A DNA stretch of 64,000 nt from Platycnemis pennipes (taxonomy: Eukaryota > Arthropoda > Insecta > Odonata > Platycnemididae). Shown here piece after piece: positions 23,550 through 33,962 of the stretch. Position 1 is the stretch's first letter. The number at the start of each line of letters is the position of its first letter. The notes beneath the pieces were generated by a model. The model was not told where the DNA came from. It did no database searches and worked only from the letters and a program-made list of their open reading frames with translations. The translations under genes and the position numbers were made by a program. The DNA is taken from NCBI GenBank assembly GCA_933228895.1, contig OW121849.1, forward strand, positions 41,014,354 to 41,078,353. Direction: 5' to 3'.

Positions 23550-24068
23550 TACAACGGGCAAGCTATCATAAAGGTGTGTGGCAAGGGGTGAATGCAATAC
23601 AAACATGGCAGATATGTATATCATACTTATAAAGGATTAGCAACTCTATTCTAATACAAACATAGCAATAAAAGATTAAAATTATTATTAAAAAGATTAA
23701 ATAAGATTAAAATAGCAAAACGTGAACGTAAAAAGTGCTCATAGCTTGGTTAGCTTTAAGTCCTTACACCAACATGTAACTACCTACGTTATCTATTGAT
23801 ACCATTTTATATTTATACTATTAAACATATTTACCATTGTTCATATCTATACAAAAAGAGGTCTGGAATGCAAATTGTCCATATCCCTAATTACACGAAT
23901 AAAGATTGGCATTTTGAACCTGTTGGCTCGACAATCAATTTCTCTAATTTTATGATCATGGCCCAATCTACCATAGTAAGTTGGAGTTTACAAAATGTTT
24001 CCAACGTCACCAGTGAAAATATTGTCTTGAAATTTAGGTAAGGTAAAAGATTAAGTCCAAATTTCAAC
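23550..24068 (-). mobile_element. CR1/L2-like LINE copy, 5'-truncated
   Basis: The antisense tail (AAGGTGTGTGGCAAGGGGTGA) lies at about 23571-23591, followed by the AAGATTAAA-rich untranslated part. Next comes the coding remnant TCGACAATCAATTTCTCTAA, and the copy ends in CAAATTTCAACC. Several indels and stops make it inactive. Confidence 0.75.
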
Positions 24069-24417
24069 CAACGGTGTTGTGTGTGTGTTGTGTGACATTC
24101 GGCATGTGATATGCATAATGAATTTCATGTGACATGCGGAAGATATAATTTAAACTAATCTACATCCTGTTTTGAGCCGGAGCATCTTTAAAAGTGCCTT
24201 ATATTTTCACAAGCATCAAGGATTACTGCATATCTGCCTTAATGTCTACCTTATTTTATAAGGCGTCACTTTGTGGAATGCACTTAACATAATAAATAAA
24301 AAAATAGTAACTTTATGATTCCACTAGATATTGATAGCACACGGCCTAGGTTCCCTAGCATGACCCTATTATCTAGAATGTTTCCATTTAGTAGCTTGTT
24401 CACATGTCAATTGTCAT

Positions 24418-24503
24418 ATTCGGTGATCTTCACCCCTTGCCACACACTCTCACGGTGGCTTTCAGGGTATTGCGTAGATGAAGAATTAGATGTAGGTTTC
24501 AAC
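24418..24503 (+). mobile_element. Solo LINE 3' tail
   Basis: CACCCCTTGCCACACACTC, then GGTGGCTTTCAGGGTATT and GTAGATG...TAGATGTAG. No coding part precedes it. It faces away from the minus-strand copy 350 bases upstream. Confidence 0.7.
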
Positions 24504-25271
24504 TTTATACATCAGTACCCCCAGGTGATGACGGCGCATAATGTCACAACCTAAGTTTTGTGCTACCGATAAATAGTGAAGTTGTAAAGTTCCTTTTTTC
24601 ATCCAAAATATCTACATATTGTCTCAAACCGTGTAAGAGAACGAAGCTGTCCGACGGCTTATCTGCTGGGAACGGCGCTCAAAAGAATCTCTGATGCACT
24701 TGGGTATGTTGCCCAGGAGGTTACTGCAGCCACTCCGTATTCCCTCCGCCTCAATTTTTTCACAATCCATTCCGACTCACTTGCTCGCTTCCTGCTCAGA
24801 AGCCCCGGAAAATCACTCCCCTCGACATGGGAATGGAAGGAAGTACCTCTGGATGCCAAGGGTGGCACAAATCGACCCCTTACTCAGAATTACTCAATAA
24901 ATAACCGAGTTGGAGCGTGTAATGTAGTTGCCGTTTTTGAGCGTAATAGGCAAATTTTCAAGAGGGAAATACTTTGGTGACATAGACAAATATATTAAGA
25001 AGGGAAAATTGTTTGAGGGAAACTTTTGCTCGCTCGTATTGGTATTTCTTGTATTACACCATTTTCAGGGCACCGATTATCATTGTGGTGCAGTGAAAAA
25101 TTTTGCTAGTCTCCAAAGCGCTGGTAAAAATCGACGTTGTTAAATATGTACATTCGAGAGGACCATGCGACGGAATGTAATCTACGCTGAGAAGTTGATC
25201 TCTTTTTGTTCACGTCTCCTTGAACATCATGAGACTTTGGCGAAAAACCCAAGACTGCGCAAAAGATACCT
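24504..25271. other. No recognised feature
   Basis: Ordinary sequence with a modest GC-richer patch at 24650-24860. The short frames there overlap on both strands. Confidence 0.4.
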
Positions 25272-25284
25272 AGTAGGTTGATCG

Positions 25285-25409
25285 CCCCGGGAAAGTAACT
25301 GGCCCCCCTACCCTGAGTGTGTGAAATTCACACGCCTGTGGCTTAGTCCGAGGTGAGCTCTACCCTCACCTATCAAAACCAACCTTCGAGTTGAATCACT
25401 GAGTGAGTG
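25285..25409 (+). mobile_element. SINE-like insertion with 13-bp target duplication
   Basis: A 125-base GC-richer insert is flanked by the perfect direct repeat AGTAGGTTGATCG (25272-25284 and 25410-25422). It ends in a GAGTGAGTGAG simple repeat, as expected for a retroposed SINE tail. TGGCTTAGTCCG inside it resembles a pol III A box. I see no good B box, so the RNA ancestor is uncertain. Confidence 0.65.
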
Positions 25410-25429
25410 AGTAGGTTGATCGGGTACCT

Positions 25430-26630
25430 TTATCCAAGTTCATATTACTGCGATATAATAGTATTATACTAATATATTATATTATATTAATAATAATACT
25501 GTGACGCTTTGTTAAGCCCCTCGAAAGCCAACATTTTAATTTTTGGTAAAACATGTCGTAGTTTTTCATATGTCCAAACTACTAAATCTATGAAAAGATG
25601 AAAGCTACATTACTTAAAGGATGATTAACTTCCCCTAAAGGATTGTGCTTGGTGATGCTACGCAAGCCAGAAAGCAAATTTGATCATAGAACATTGTCTC
25701 CTTAGTAAAAAACTTTGTAAGTGTATGTACGGGCAGAGGTCTCTCAAAGTTGGGAAATCGTTACTCGTTAAGTCCTCAAAAAAGGTTATAATAATCTCTA
25801 CAAGGTAAATAAAATCACTTATCATCCAGTTTCATTCACCTACAAGGGATAAACATTACGGCGCAAAGGGCTCTGGCTCTGGCCGAAATTATAGCGTTCT
25901 CTTTCATGTCACCGAAAAAGCTGTAATTGATTTAGTTCCACAAAACAAGAACACCATTTCACCTGCACGCAAAAATCTTGTAACCATCTACGAGTTGTGC
26001 TGCTCATTTGAATAAATTAACCTCGAAATCAAGTCAGGTAGCTTTCAAACTTTCATTCCTTCTCACGACATAGCTCACATAACGCCTTGTGGGGAGCAAT
26101 GGGTTCAAACACTTATTCGGCTCATCGCCAAATATGAAGAAAATTAAAAAAAAAATTTTACACTTGTATATGGAGTAGGTATTACGCATAATTGATATGG
26201 CACTATAATGAAATCTGATAAAATATTTTCCTAGCAGGAGCGGATATTTTGGATATTTATTCTTTACTACACTCATTTACGGATTAACAGTCTGATGTCA
26301 TCTCATAAATGGGAACTATCACAAACCACTACCTTAACTAAATGTTCGTGGTAACTGCAATTTATTCGCAACAAAAATTATTAAAATTGGCCTATGAAAG
26401 ACATCTAAGCTTACAAAATGGGACCATGAACAGCACTATCTATCCTATTTGATTTCCTTCCAGCAACTCCAAATACACGTCATTATTGTCCCTTATGGCA
26501 CACAGAATAAGAAAAACAACAACTTCACAGAAATATTTAACAATATTTTCCGGCAGACTACTGATTGGAGTAGACAATATATCTCCGTGGAGGAGGAAAT
26601 GGGAATTCCTGGATGAGCATTCTTCCTCCG
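25430..26630. other. No recognised feature; AT-only tract
   Basis: Contains an AT-only segment at about 25450-25500. The rest is AT-rich with no recognised gene or repeat boundary. Confidence 0.45.
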
Positions 26631-27065
26631 CTTAGATGTTTTCCGTTGCTCATTCAAACAGGATCGACGTAGGAAGTATCACTGGGGACTGAAGGAGCCG
26701 GAAGATTTATTCCCAGGGAGGAAGAGCGGGGTTGGTGAGTCATTCACTGAAACTCACCGTAGGTACACATCCTCCCCGAGGAACGTCTCACTCGCAAAAT
26801 GACCGCTAGGGGCGTGATGCTACACTTCGCCTTTTGGAAATGCGACAAAACGGAACTCGTCGTGATCGACACTGTTCTGCCTCCCCCACACCTCCCTAAT
26901 CATCATCCATTTAATGACCATTCGGGATCATTTCTTCGCGATCTCTTGGATCACTTCGCTCAGATGATCATGAGGGAGGAAGAAATGAATGATGCGGGGG
27001 AGTGCTTAAAATTTAGATGCTCACCACTTCTCCCTGACCGTCCTGACCGGCGCTTCCTGTAATAG
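26631..27065. other. GC-moderate block
   Basis: Higher GC than its flanks. The frame at 26799-27062 shows no known motif. The dyad GATGATCATC lies near 26963-26971. Confidence 0.25.
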
Positions 27066-28500
27066 GTCTGCTCTAAAAGGAATCCGAAACGAAAAAAAAA
27101 ATTATCTTTGTAAATCGATGAGCCTACGTAACGTTTGTCAATTGACATAATCCGCATTAGCTTATTCATGAAGTACGAGTGGGTGTGGGCAGTAGTTATT
27201 TTGGGAGGCAACCGATCTCTTGAGAGTTTCTGCATCACTTGTGGATAGAGGGCAATTAAGTAGAGGATGAATTCGTGGGAAAATGTAATACAGGAGGTGA
27301 TTCTTAAATTGACAGTCAACTGTTCTCTGTGTAGGATCCGAGCGTTGTCATCGATAATTATTCAGCGATGTGCGTGATCCACACTTTGTTTAAACCTTGA
27401 TGCTCTGTAGCACTGATCCCATCTCTCTGAGATGTAACCTCTAAGTCTCCATTAGCCACATCCATCAAGGAGATGGATGGACTCGTACCTATCAATTATC
27501 CTTATTATTAAATCAGAATTCAGCATGATCTTTAAATTCTAGGGAAAAATATCATATGATTACCCCATCTATTCCATCTAACATATAGATTGTAAATTTT
27601 AAGGGAACATTTAGGGAACTAAAAATTTTAAGAGAAATTTAAACCAAACAACAGTACTTGGAAAATACTGCATTTTTATTATTTTCGGAAGAAACCTTAA
27701 TCCATAAAAACTCAGCTACTATGCTTGTGACACCCTCCTTCTAACAATGTAGTCGTATAAAGTTATTAATGAATTTTAAAGAAATTCAACGGACTGGTTT
27801 TTCAGTATACATTTCAAATAGAATACATTAAAGAAATATACAATAATTGAAATATAATGATTTGAATTGAAATGGAATTTATAACGGTCTAACAATCCAA
27901 ACTTCCACGAGCAAATCACGTCCATGATCAAAGTTTGGTGTGTTGTAAATTATTTGATAATCTGGTCAAATAAACCGGGTCCACAACAAGAGTCTCATAG
28001 GATTCGAATAAAAATTGGCCTTCATATCGCTGACTGGGTCAAAATAAAGCTGACATCATGGTGCTGACCATACCTTCCTAGTAACTAATCTCCGATAACT
28101 AAACTAATCTAGGTATTATCACCATAAAGGGGAAGAAAACTTTATCTTTGCAACGGAATAAAAATAAGCCTTATTTATCTGAGTTAAAAGTTTACAGTTT
28201 TCCTAAGGTAATTCGGAACAAATTGTTCGTACACCGGAGAATTTCTTTGGTTTCAATGCAATAATTTTCCTTCCAAATTGCATCGCTCAAACATTGCATG
28301 TAATAATTGATGAAAGCATAATTTTCATTAATTACCATTCACTTGGCGTGGACTGTTATGTTATGGAAAAACACACTCTAGGCTGTGAAAAACACAAAAT
28401 ACAAGACAAATGGAGATGACGTTTCGAAGGAAGGAAAGTTTTGGACGTGCACAAAGGCGACGGGGATATATTTCCCCCATAGGGTGTAATTCAGCTGTAT
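27066..28500. other. No recognised feature
   Basis: AT-rich sequence. A possible lone foldback arm with GACGTTTCGAAGG lies near 28418-28430 and matches the GAA-ACGT-C word of family E on the minus strand, but no partner arm was found. Confidence 0.4.
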
Positions 28501-28504
28501 ATTT

Positions 28505-28585
28505 TCATCTACATATACTGAGTACCCTCTAAGTCAATACGTGGGTACGTGGCAGGGGGTGAGTTTCCTCAAACATGCATTGACT
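28505..28585 (-). mobile_element. Solo LINE 3' tail, diverged
   Basis: CATCTACATATACTGAGTACC followed by CGTGGCAGGGGGTGAG and CAAACATGCA is the antisense tail of the main LINE family with several substitutions. Confidence 0.6.
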
Positions 28586-28589
28586 GTTT

Positions 28590-29335
28590 TCAAGAGTTTC
28601 GTGTGCATAACATTGGTTCAGTTGCAGAAGACAAATGTGAGGATGATATGTAAAAACGGAGAAGGAATGGATGTGGAAAACCAGGTGCTAATATTAGTTC
28701 GTTCATGACGAAAAGCGCCAGAGCTGCACGCTCCATCGGACGGACGGAGTATAGAAAGTACTTTGGTCTCAACGGCAAGTATTACATCGAAAAACCTCCG
28801 TCATCCCTTGGGTACGAACCAGGGCCGTGGTGGAAGAAACGCAGAGCTCTCGCCATAGTATTAACTCGTTCCGAAAATCATTGACGAATCACTTGGTGCT
28901 AGAATTCAGTTACAGTAGTTTTCTGTATATTATATGGTAGCATATGAGGTAAAATTGCATTAAATTTAATTTTTACGCTTCTTTGCTTAAAACTAGGAAT
29001 ATATAAGGTATTTTAGGGTTCTCAACTCGCCGATATCAGGCCCGAGCACATTAGGAGCAAGAAGTTATGCTGCCAAAGTCCCTGGTTTCCCCACCATAGG
29101 ACGCAGGTTCGTATCCTGACAGTAGCACGACAGTTTAATTTGAATTCAAGTCCATGCTTACTAGCCTTTTGGAGATCTTCCCAACAAGAACGTAACTGAT
29201 GTTTCCAAACAGTTAGGGCTCGAGCTGATGACCAGAACTCTTTCCATGGGAGGATGAAAAGTTGTCAACCATTGGCCCTTGTCATTAACAACAAGCTGAA
29301 TTTGACGACCAGTATTCTTCCTACCCATGATGATT
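28590..29335. other. Mostly unrecognised; tRNA-like B box at 29103
   Basis: A word CAGGTTCGTATCC at about 29105-29117 resembles a pol III B box, but I find no convincing A box upstream. It may be a SINE fragment. Nothing else is recognised. Confidence 0.3.
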
Positions 29336-29336
29336 T

Positions 29337-29803
29337 TTGAAATTTAGACTTAATCTCTTAAACAAATTCCAAACCATATTTTCAGTGATGATGTTAAAAA
29401 TATTTTGCGGACCCCAACTTACTATGGTAGACACATATTCACAATATTCACAAAATTAGAGAAATTGATTGCCGAACTGACAGATTCATAATGTCCATTT
29501 TTTTCCTTGTACTATTAGGGATATGAATAACGGTAAATATATCCAGTACGAGTGCAGCAATGGATAACATTGGTAGCTGCATGTTGGTATAAGGACTTAA
29601 AGCTAACCGAACTAACAGCATGTTTTTGCATGTATGCTTTGCTATTTTTATCTTTTTTTTAAATAGTGTAGTTTTGAACAGTAGCTATACAAGTACTAAT
29701 CCTTTTTTATGCATGATATGTAGAGTTTGTTTGGTGAGAGTTCACTCCCTGCCACACACCTTTATGGTGGCTTGCAGGGTATTATGTAGATGTAGATGAT
29801 GAT
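29337..29803 (+). mobile_element. CR1/L2-like LINE copy, 5'-truncated
   Basis: Starts abruptly in the coding end (LKFRLNLLNKFQ...FSDDVKNIL...CRTDRF), continues through the stop and untranslated region, and ends in CCCTGCCACACACC, GGTGGCTTGCAGGGTAT and TAGATG repeats. It is similar to the copy at 36797-37294. Confidence 0.85.
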
Positions 29804-29809
29804 AGCTCT

Positions 29810-30560
29810 CGTTGATGGACAGACCACAACGGTCTCCGATCGCCGGCCCCGGAGTGAGATCGTGTCTCGGGACTGAAATCGTTGCGAAGCCCGTCTGTCT
29901 AAGAAGACCAGCGCAATCAATGGACAAAAAAAATAGCGAACAAATGTCGCGCGGATGTCGTCATCTACAGAGAGATTGACTCGACTAGGAGCGCGGAGAA
30001 AACGCTTAACTTTTCCGTAAAACCGAAGGGGTTGGAAGACGGATGAATAGAGAGAGAAAGAAGGCGGAAATAAAAAGAAGGCAAAAAAATCGAGAGAGAG
30101 AGAGAAAGAGAGAGAGGAAAGTGGTAGGGAGAGGAGAAGTAGAGGAGGGGAGGGGAGGCTCGGCGGGAAAAACGAGTAACCGCCGGCATATTTGGGAAGG
30201 CATTGGAAGCTAATAGAAGTGGAAGTGGGGGGAATAGAAGCGGAGATGGGGAACAGGAGGTGGATAGAAATGTGAATAGGAGGTGCGGAAAGGGAGGGAG
30301 CGGTTTGGAGAGAGAGAGGGGGGGAAGGAGGATGAAGGGGAGGTGAGCCAGAGGAGGAGAGGGGGGGGCAGATTTGCGCGGAGGGAGGGAAATGGGGGCC
30401 GGTCATCAGCCCTTCGCGCTTTGCGCAACAGCTGACTGTCGGGCTGGCCACAATGTTGCCAACCTTTTAAAGCGAAAATACACGTTTCTCCGAGAAATAG
30501 AGCAATGTTCCTCCGAAAACTCGAAATTTTTTTCGCGCCCATTGCGTATTCAAAAACGAC
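29810..30560. other. GC-rich block with long purine tract
   Basis: Begins right after a LINE tail. About 30040-30380 is nearly pure A/G on the plus strand, including a GAGAGAGAGAGA run at about 30091-30115. The minus-strand frame of 229 codons (29762-30451) is Pro/Ser/Leu-rich low complexity generated by this tract and also reads through the LINE tail. I do not call it a gene. Confidence 0.55.
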
Positions 30561-31580
30561 GAAAAATCAAGAATGAAATTACTACAATTTTCATCTCAGC
30601 GGAGGGCCTTTTACATTATCAGGCTGATGTAGGTGTGGTGGATGGAGTAGTCTCCCTATCACGAAGGCCCGGGTTTTAATTCCTATATTGGAAGAAAATA
30701 TTTCAGCTATATCGTTCCTACTTCAGCTCTCTGTTCCGATAAAATTCAGCACTCCATCTGTCGGGTGGTCTGTTATGACTTGGACCCCTGACCACATTTC
30801 GTTAAGACACACTAATGCCAAGGTTGTGTTTCTCCATATGCCTCAGGACGTTTCATACGATACTTGCCATTCCGTGCACTGATACATTCACCAAAATTAA
30901 ACTGCTCAAGTTGTACTCATACGGTTGATAAATGGGGAAATGCCCGGAGAAAAAAAATTAATCGGATAAAGCAACGAATTTCATGAAAAACATAACGAGT
31001 ACATGAACGACTGAGCGGAAAATAAACCCTGCTCCAATTCCACGCATGCATCTATGACATTTGGATTATTTAACGACGCATAAATTTGTTCAATTCATCC
31101 TTTCGTGTAAAACGACCTTTCCTCAGTTCCCTAAAATATTGCTATGTTTGCATCAACTGACTCCCTTGCAAGCCACCTCGAGATTGTGTTGCAGGAAATA
31201 ACTTTGAAGAAACATGCACTAATGTTCACCTACCTGTACTTAGTCACCCACCTTCGCTCAATAGTGTAAATGACTACAGCAGTCCGTCTCCTCTGTTACT
31301 ACTTAATTTATAGGTTAAGTAAATGTATATTTTTTCAGTATATAATTATGCATGTATAATAACATATATTATACTCCCTTATTGGGAGAAATAGAATTAA
31401 TATTTTACTACCAATTAATACGAATGCATTAATCCCATAAGAGCATGAATGTTATTTTCTTTTTAGGATTATTATCTTATATTGGACGGAGCGTTATAGT
31501 CTTAGCCGTTGGAGCACCTAAAACACCAGTCTACTCTGCACTAGGTGTACTAGGATTGGAATGCAAACAGCTTTTTTTCA
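30561..31580. other. Mostly unrecognised; tRNA-like sequence near 30630-30690
   Basis: At 30626-30685, GATGTAGGTGTGGTGGATGG is followed by GGCCCGGGTTTTAATTCC, reminiscent of diverged A and B boxes of a tRNA-derived SINE on the plus strand. The rest is AT-rich with nothing recognised. Confidence 0.35.
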
Positions 31581-31935
31581 ACTTATTCATGGCAACACTG
31601 GCCGTCAATGCTCTCGATCTCTCGATTGCCTCCCTCACACTTCCCCCTCCCGGTGTCTCCCCCTCTCACCCTCCTCCTTATCTTTGCATAACTCCCGGAG
31701 GCGGGTCTTTTGGCCAAGGAGAAGGTTGAGAGGAAGAAGGTCCGCGCAGAGCGAGAGTCTTGTGTGAGACGGTAGTTTCGGGAACGGCGCAGAAGGGGAG
31801 ACAGGAAGGAAGAGTTGGGGCCTTTGAGGCAGTGCTTTGGGAGGCTCATAGCTTTCAACGTCTCGCGAGGTGGGAGGAGGGATTATATTTTTTTCCGCTC
31901 GAGTCGTTGCCCTGATAGCCATCTCCTCATGCCGA
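31581..31935. other. GC-rich, strand-biased block
   Basis: C/T-rich on the plus strand at about 31610-31680, then A/G-rich at about 31700-31830. Overlapping frames on both strands have no recognised motif. Confidence 0.35.
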
Positions 31936-32689
31936 GTCTGATGAGTTATTGACGCATGAAAGGGTTAAATGAGAACATCCTTCGTCTTTCTGTCTCGCGA
32001 CTTTTGGGGACTTACTTTCTTTACAGTTCAGACCCCTGTCAGCTTACAATAGGCCTTTTCTTTCCCTTAAGCCGCTGGGTTCGCGATTCTGCAGGGTCCG
32101 AATCCGGTTCACAAAGGCATGTGTCACGAATAGGGTTCATGTTAGGCATTCTGAGTCGTAAATACTTTTCTGTATGTGAAACTGGTGATCGAAAAACTAG
32201 CTGATATGAATGCGGGTGCCATTTATTCTCAATTGTAACTCCAAATCACCTCCAGGATAATGTCGTAAGGTGATCTGACAGCAGTTATATTTCATAGTTT
32301 AATCCGTGCACGGAAAGGGAAATCACTTGCGAAGTCAAACTTTACTCCGTAGCCTTGTAGACACTTGGCCGAAGCCTTACCAACCTGGATGCAATAATTA
32401 GACCACGACAAAGACACTTATTTATGCTAATCAAAATTAGAGTAGAAACATTTATCAGTTTCAGGATGCGGGGTTGTTACCATGCAAAATTATAAAGAGA
32501 TCCCGCTTGCTTGGATAATCACAAAGAGCTTCATAAAGCAAGAAGATTCAAAAAGAGGTTTTAAAGATAGTTCTTTCAAATCGCAATTGTACAGATATAA
32601 AATAATTTATCTTCAAAAGCAGAAGCATTGTATTATTATTTTAATAAAACCGCACCCACGTTAAAACAGTGTACATACATGCATCTAGG
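31936..32689. other. No recognised feature
   Basis: Ordinary sequence with short unassigned frames (31956-32204, 32482-32664). Confidence 0.4.
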
Positions 32690-32965
32690 TCAACATATTT
32701 TCAGTGCAAGCCACCACAAGGGTACGTAACAGAGGGTGAGCCATCACCAGGTATTCATTTTTAAACAAAAAAGAACTTAATATACACTTACCACCATTCC
32801 TACCATGCAAAAAGATTAGTTCGTGCATGCACTATCTGCAAGTAACTGATAGATACAGCTACAGAGTAAGTCTCCACAAAACTACATCTACATCTACGCA
32901 ATACCCTGCGAGCAACCACGAGGGTGTCGGCAGGGGGTGAAGATCACCAAATATGCACTATTGAC
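32690..32965 (-). mobile_element. Two LINE 3' tails in the same orientation
   Basis: Two antisense tails lie at about 32697-32755 (TGCAAGCCACCACAAGGGTA, then GAGGGTGAGCC) and 32884-32965 (CTACATCTACATCTACGCAA, then GGTGTCGGCAGGGGGTGAA). Each is followed by the conserved CACCA...ATGCA word and then diverges. Confidence 0.65.
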
Positions 32966-33104
32966 ATGCAAATAGGCTACTACGTGGAGACATACTAGAT
33001 GATAGAGTCACATACAGCTAGACGGTAGGTATCTACTCAATAAGATAAGGATTATTGGATGTTAGTACATGCATCATGCACTACAGACTACTCTAACAAT
33101 ATTT

Positions 33105-33372
33105 GAACTGCACAGTTTCAGGCGTCACTTGGTGGAACTGCATGATTACGTAGAAATAAAATAAAACACTATGTAGCTATATTCCATAATATTTTAATTC
33201 ACCGACCCGGGTTTCGTATACTCCGTAGACATTATCAGGGTCTGATAATGTCTGATGTTAAGGCCATGCATGTCTGAAGTCAGACCCTGATAATGTCTAT
33301 GGAGTAGACGAAACCCGGGTCGGTGAATTAAAATAGTGTGGAATATACATAGTATTTTATTTTATTTCTACG
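33105..33372. mobile_element. Foldback element, family B, copy 2
   Basis: The perfect 12-base direct repeat CTAACAATATTT (33093-33104 and 33373-33384) bounds the element. The left extension shares CTGCACAGTTTCAGGCGT and ACTTGGTGGAACTGCATG with copy 1 at 5188. The arms (about 33148-33240 and 33282-33372) are inverted copies. The right arm has CTGATAA (33287-33293), T, GTCTAT-GGA-GTAGAC, GAA (33310-33312), ACCCGGGT (33313-33320) and C. ACC (33284-33286) and GGT (33322-33324) can pair to close the structure. The centre holds a second ATGCATG palindrome absent from copy 1. Confidence 0.9.
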
Positions 33373-33404
33373 CTAACAATATTTCACCTACCTATCCCTC
33401 TTCT

Positions 33405-33610
33405 GCACTGCCTATTGTGCTCCCTTATGGTACACGGGAAAAATGACATTTTAAATCTATCGGGACGAGTATCTCTCTAATCTTGTTAATCTGATCAAAC
33501 CTAGCATAATACGCAGTCTTAATATACCTACATCTAACGTCATCGTAAACAAATCAGTTTCAACTTTACTTAAAAGATTTAACCTAAATTTTAACCTGCG
33601 TTCTGAAAAG
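33405..33610 (-). pseudogene. CR1/L2-like LINE remnant, diverged subfamily
   Basis: The minus strand reads ERRLKFRLNLLSKVETDLF, then a diverged stretch and the AGGGAGCACAATAGG word, as in the plus-strand copy at 10193-10525. The polymerase part and 3' tail are absent. Confidence 0.6.
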
Positions 33611-33611
33611 A

Positions 33612-33700
33612 TTTTACCCCTGTCGGGACTAGAACCCACACCATATTGTATGCATAACTTTCACAGTGTCTTCACCCAGTCGGCCACGGTTATTGTTGAT
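33612..33700 (-). repeat. tRNA-like pol III box pair (SINE-like)
   Basis: On the minus strand TGGCCGACTGGG fits a pol III A box and GGTTCTAGTCC fits a B box, about 37 bases apart. The sequence abuts a LINE remnant. It is probably a tRNA-derived SINE head or tRNA pseudogene; no cloverleaf was verified. Confidence 0.5.
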
Positions 33701-33775
33701 TAGTCAGTTATTTCTTCAACTGCATTTATTAAATTATATTTCCCAAGGCGCTCATGAGTTATTAATGCTAAGCAC

Positions 33776-33962
33776 GAACATGTTTTAAGAAGTCTTCACG
33801 AGTTCTCCACCGGGAGAGGAAAACTGCTAAATCCGACGTTTCGATGGCAGAGTTAGCCATCGAAACGTCGGCTTTAGCTGTTTCCCTGAGCCGGTGGAGA
33901 ACCCGTGAAGACTTCACCAGCATTATACGCCGGGAAAATACCAGCTGATCCATGTTTTTAGA
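33776..33962. mobile_element. Foldback element, family E
   Basis: The left arm at about 33776-33848 and right arm at about 33856-33962 share GAAGTCTTCAC, TTCTCCACCGG and GACGTTTCGATGGC with their complements. Only seven bases separate the arms at the apex. The right arm has a GATGGC/GCCATC stem, GAA (33862-33864), ACGT and C. It lacks the CUGANGA-like segment present in families A-D. An insertion of about 35 bases interrupts the right arm's outer end. Confidence 0.8.

Noticed and set aside
29762..30451. Minus-strand open frame of 229 codons
   Set aside because: Rich in Pro, Ser and Leu because it is antisense to a purine tract. It also reads through a LINE tail and overlaps other frames, and has no domain.
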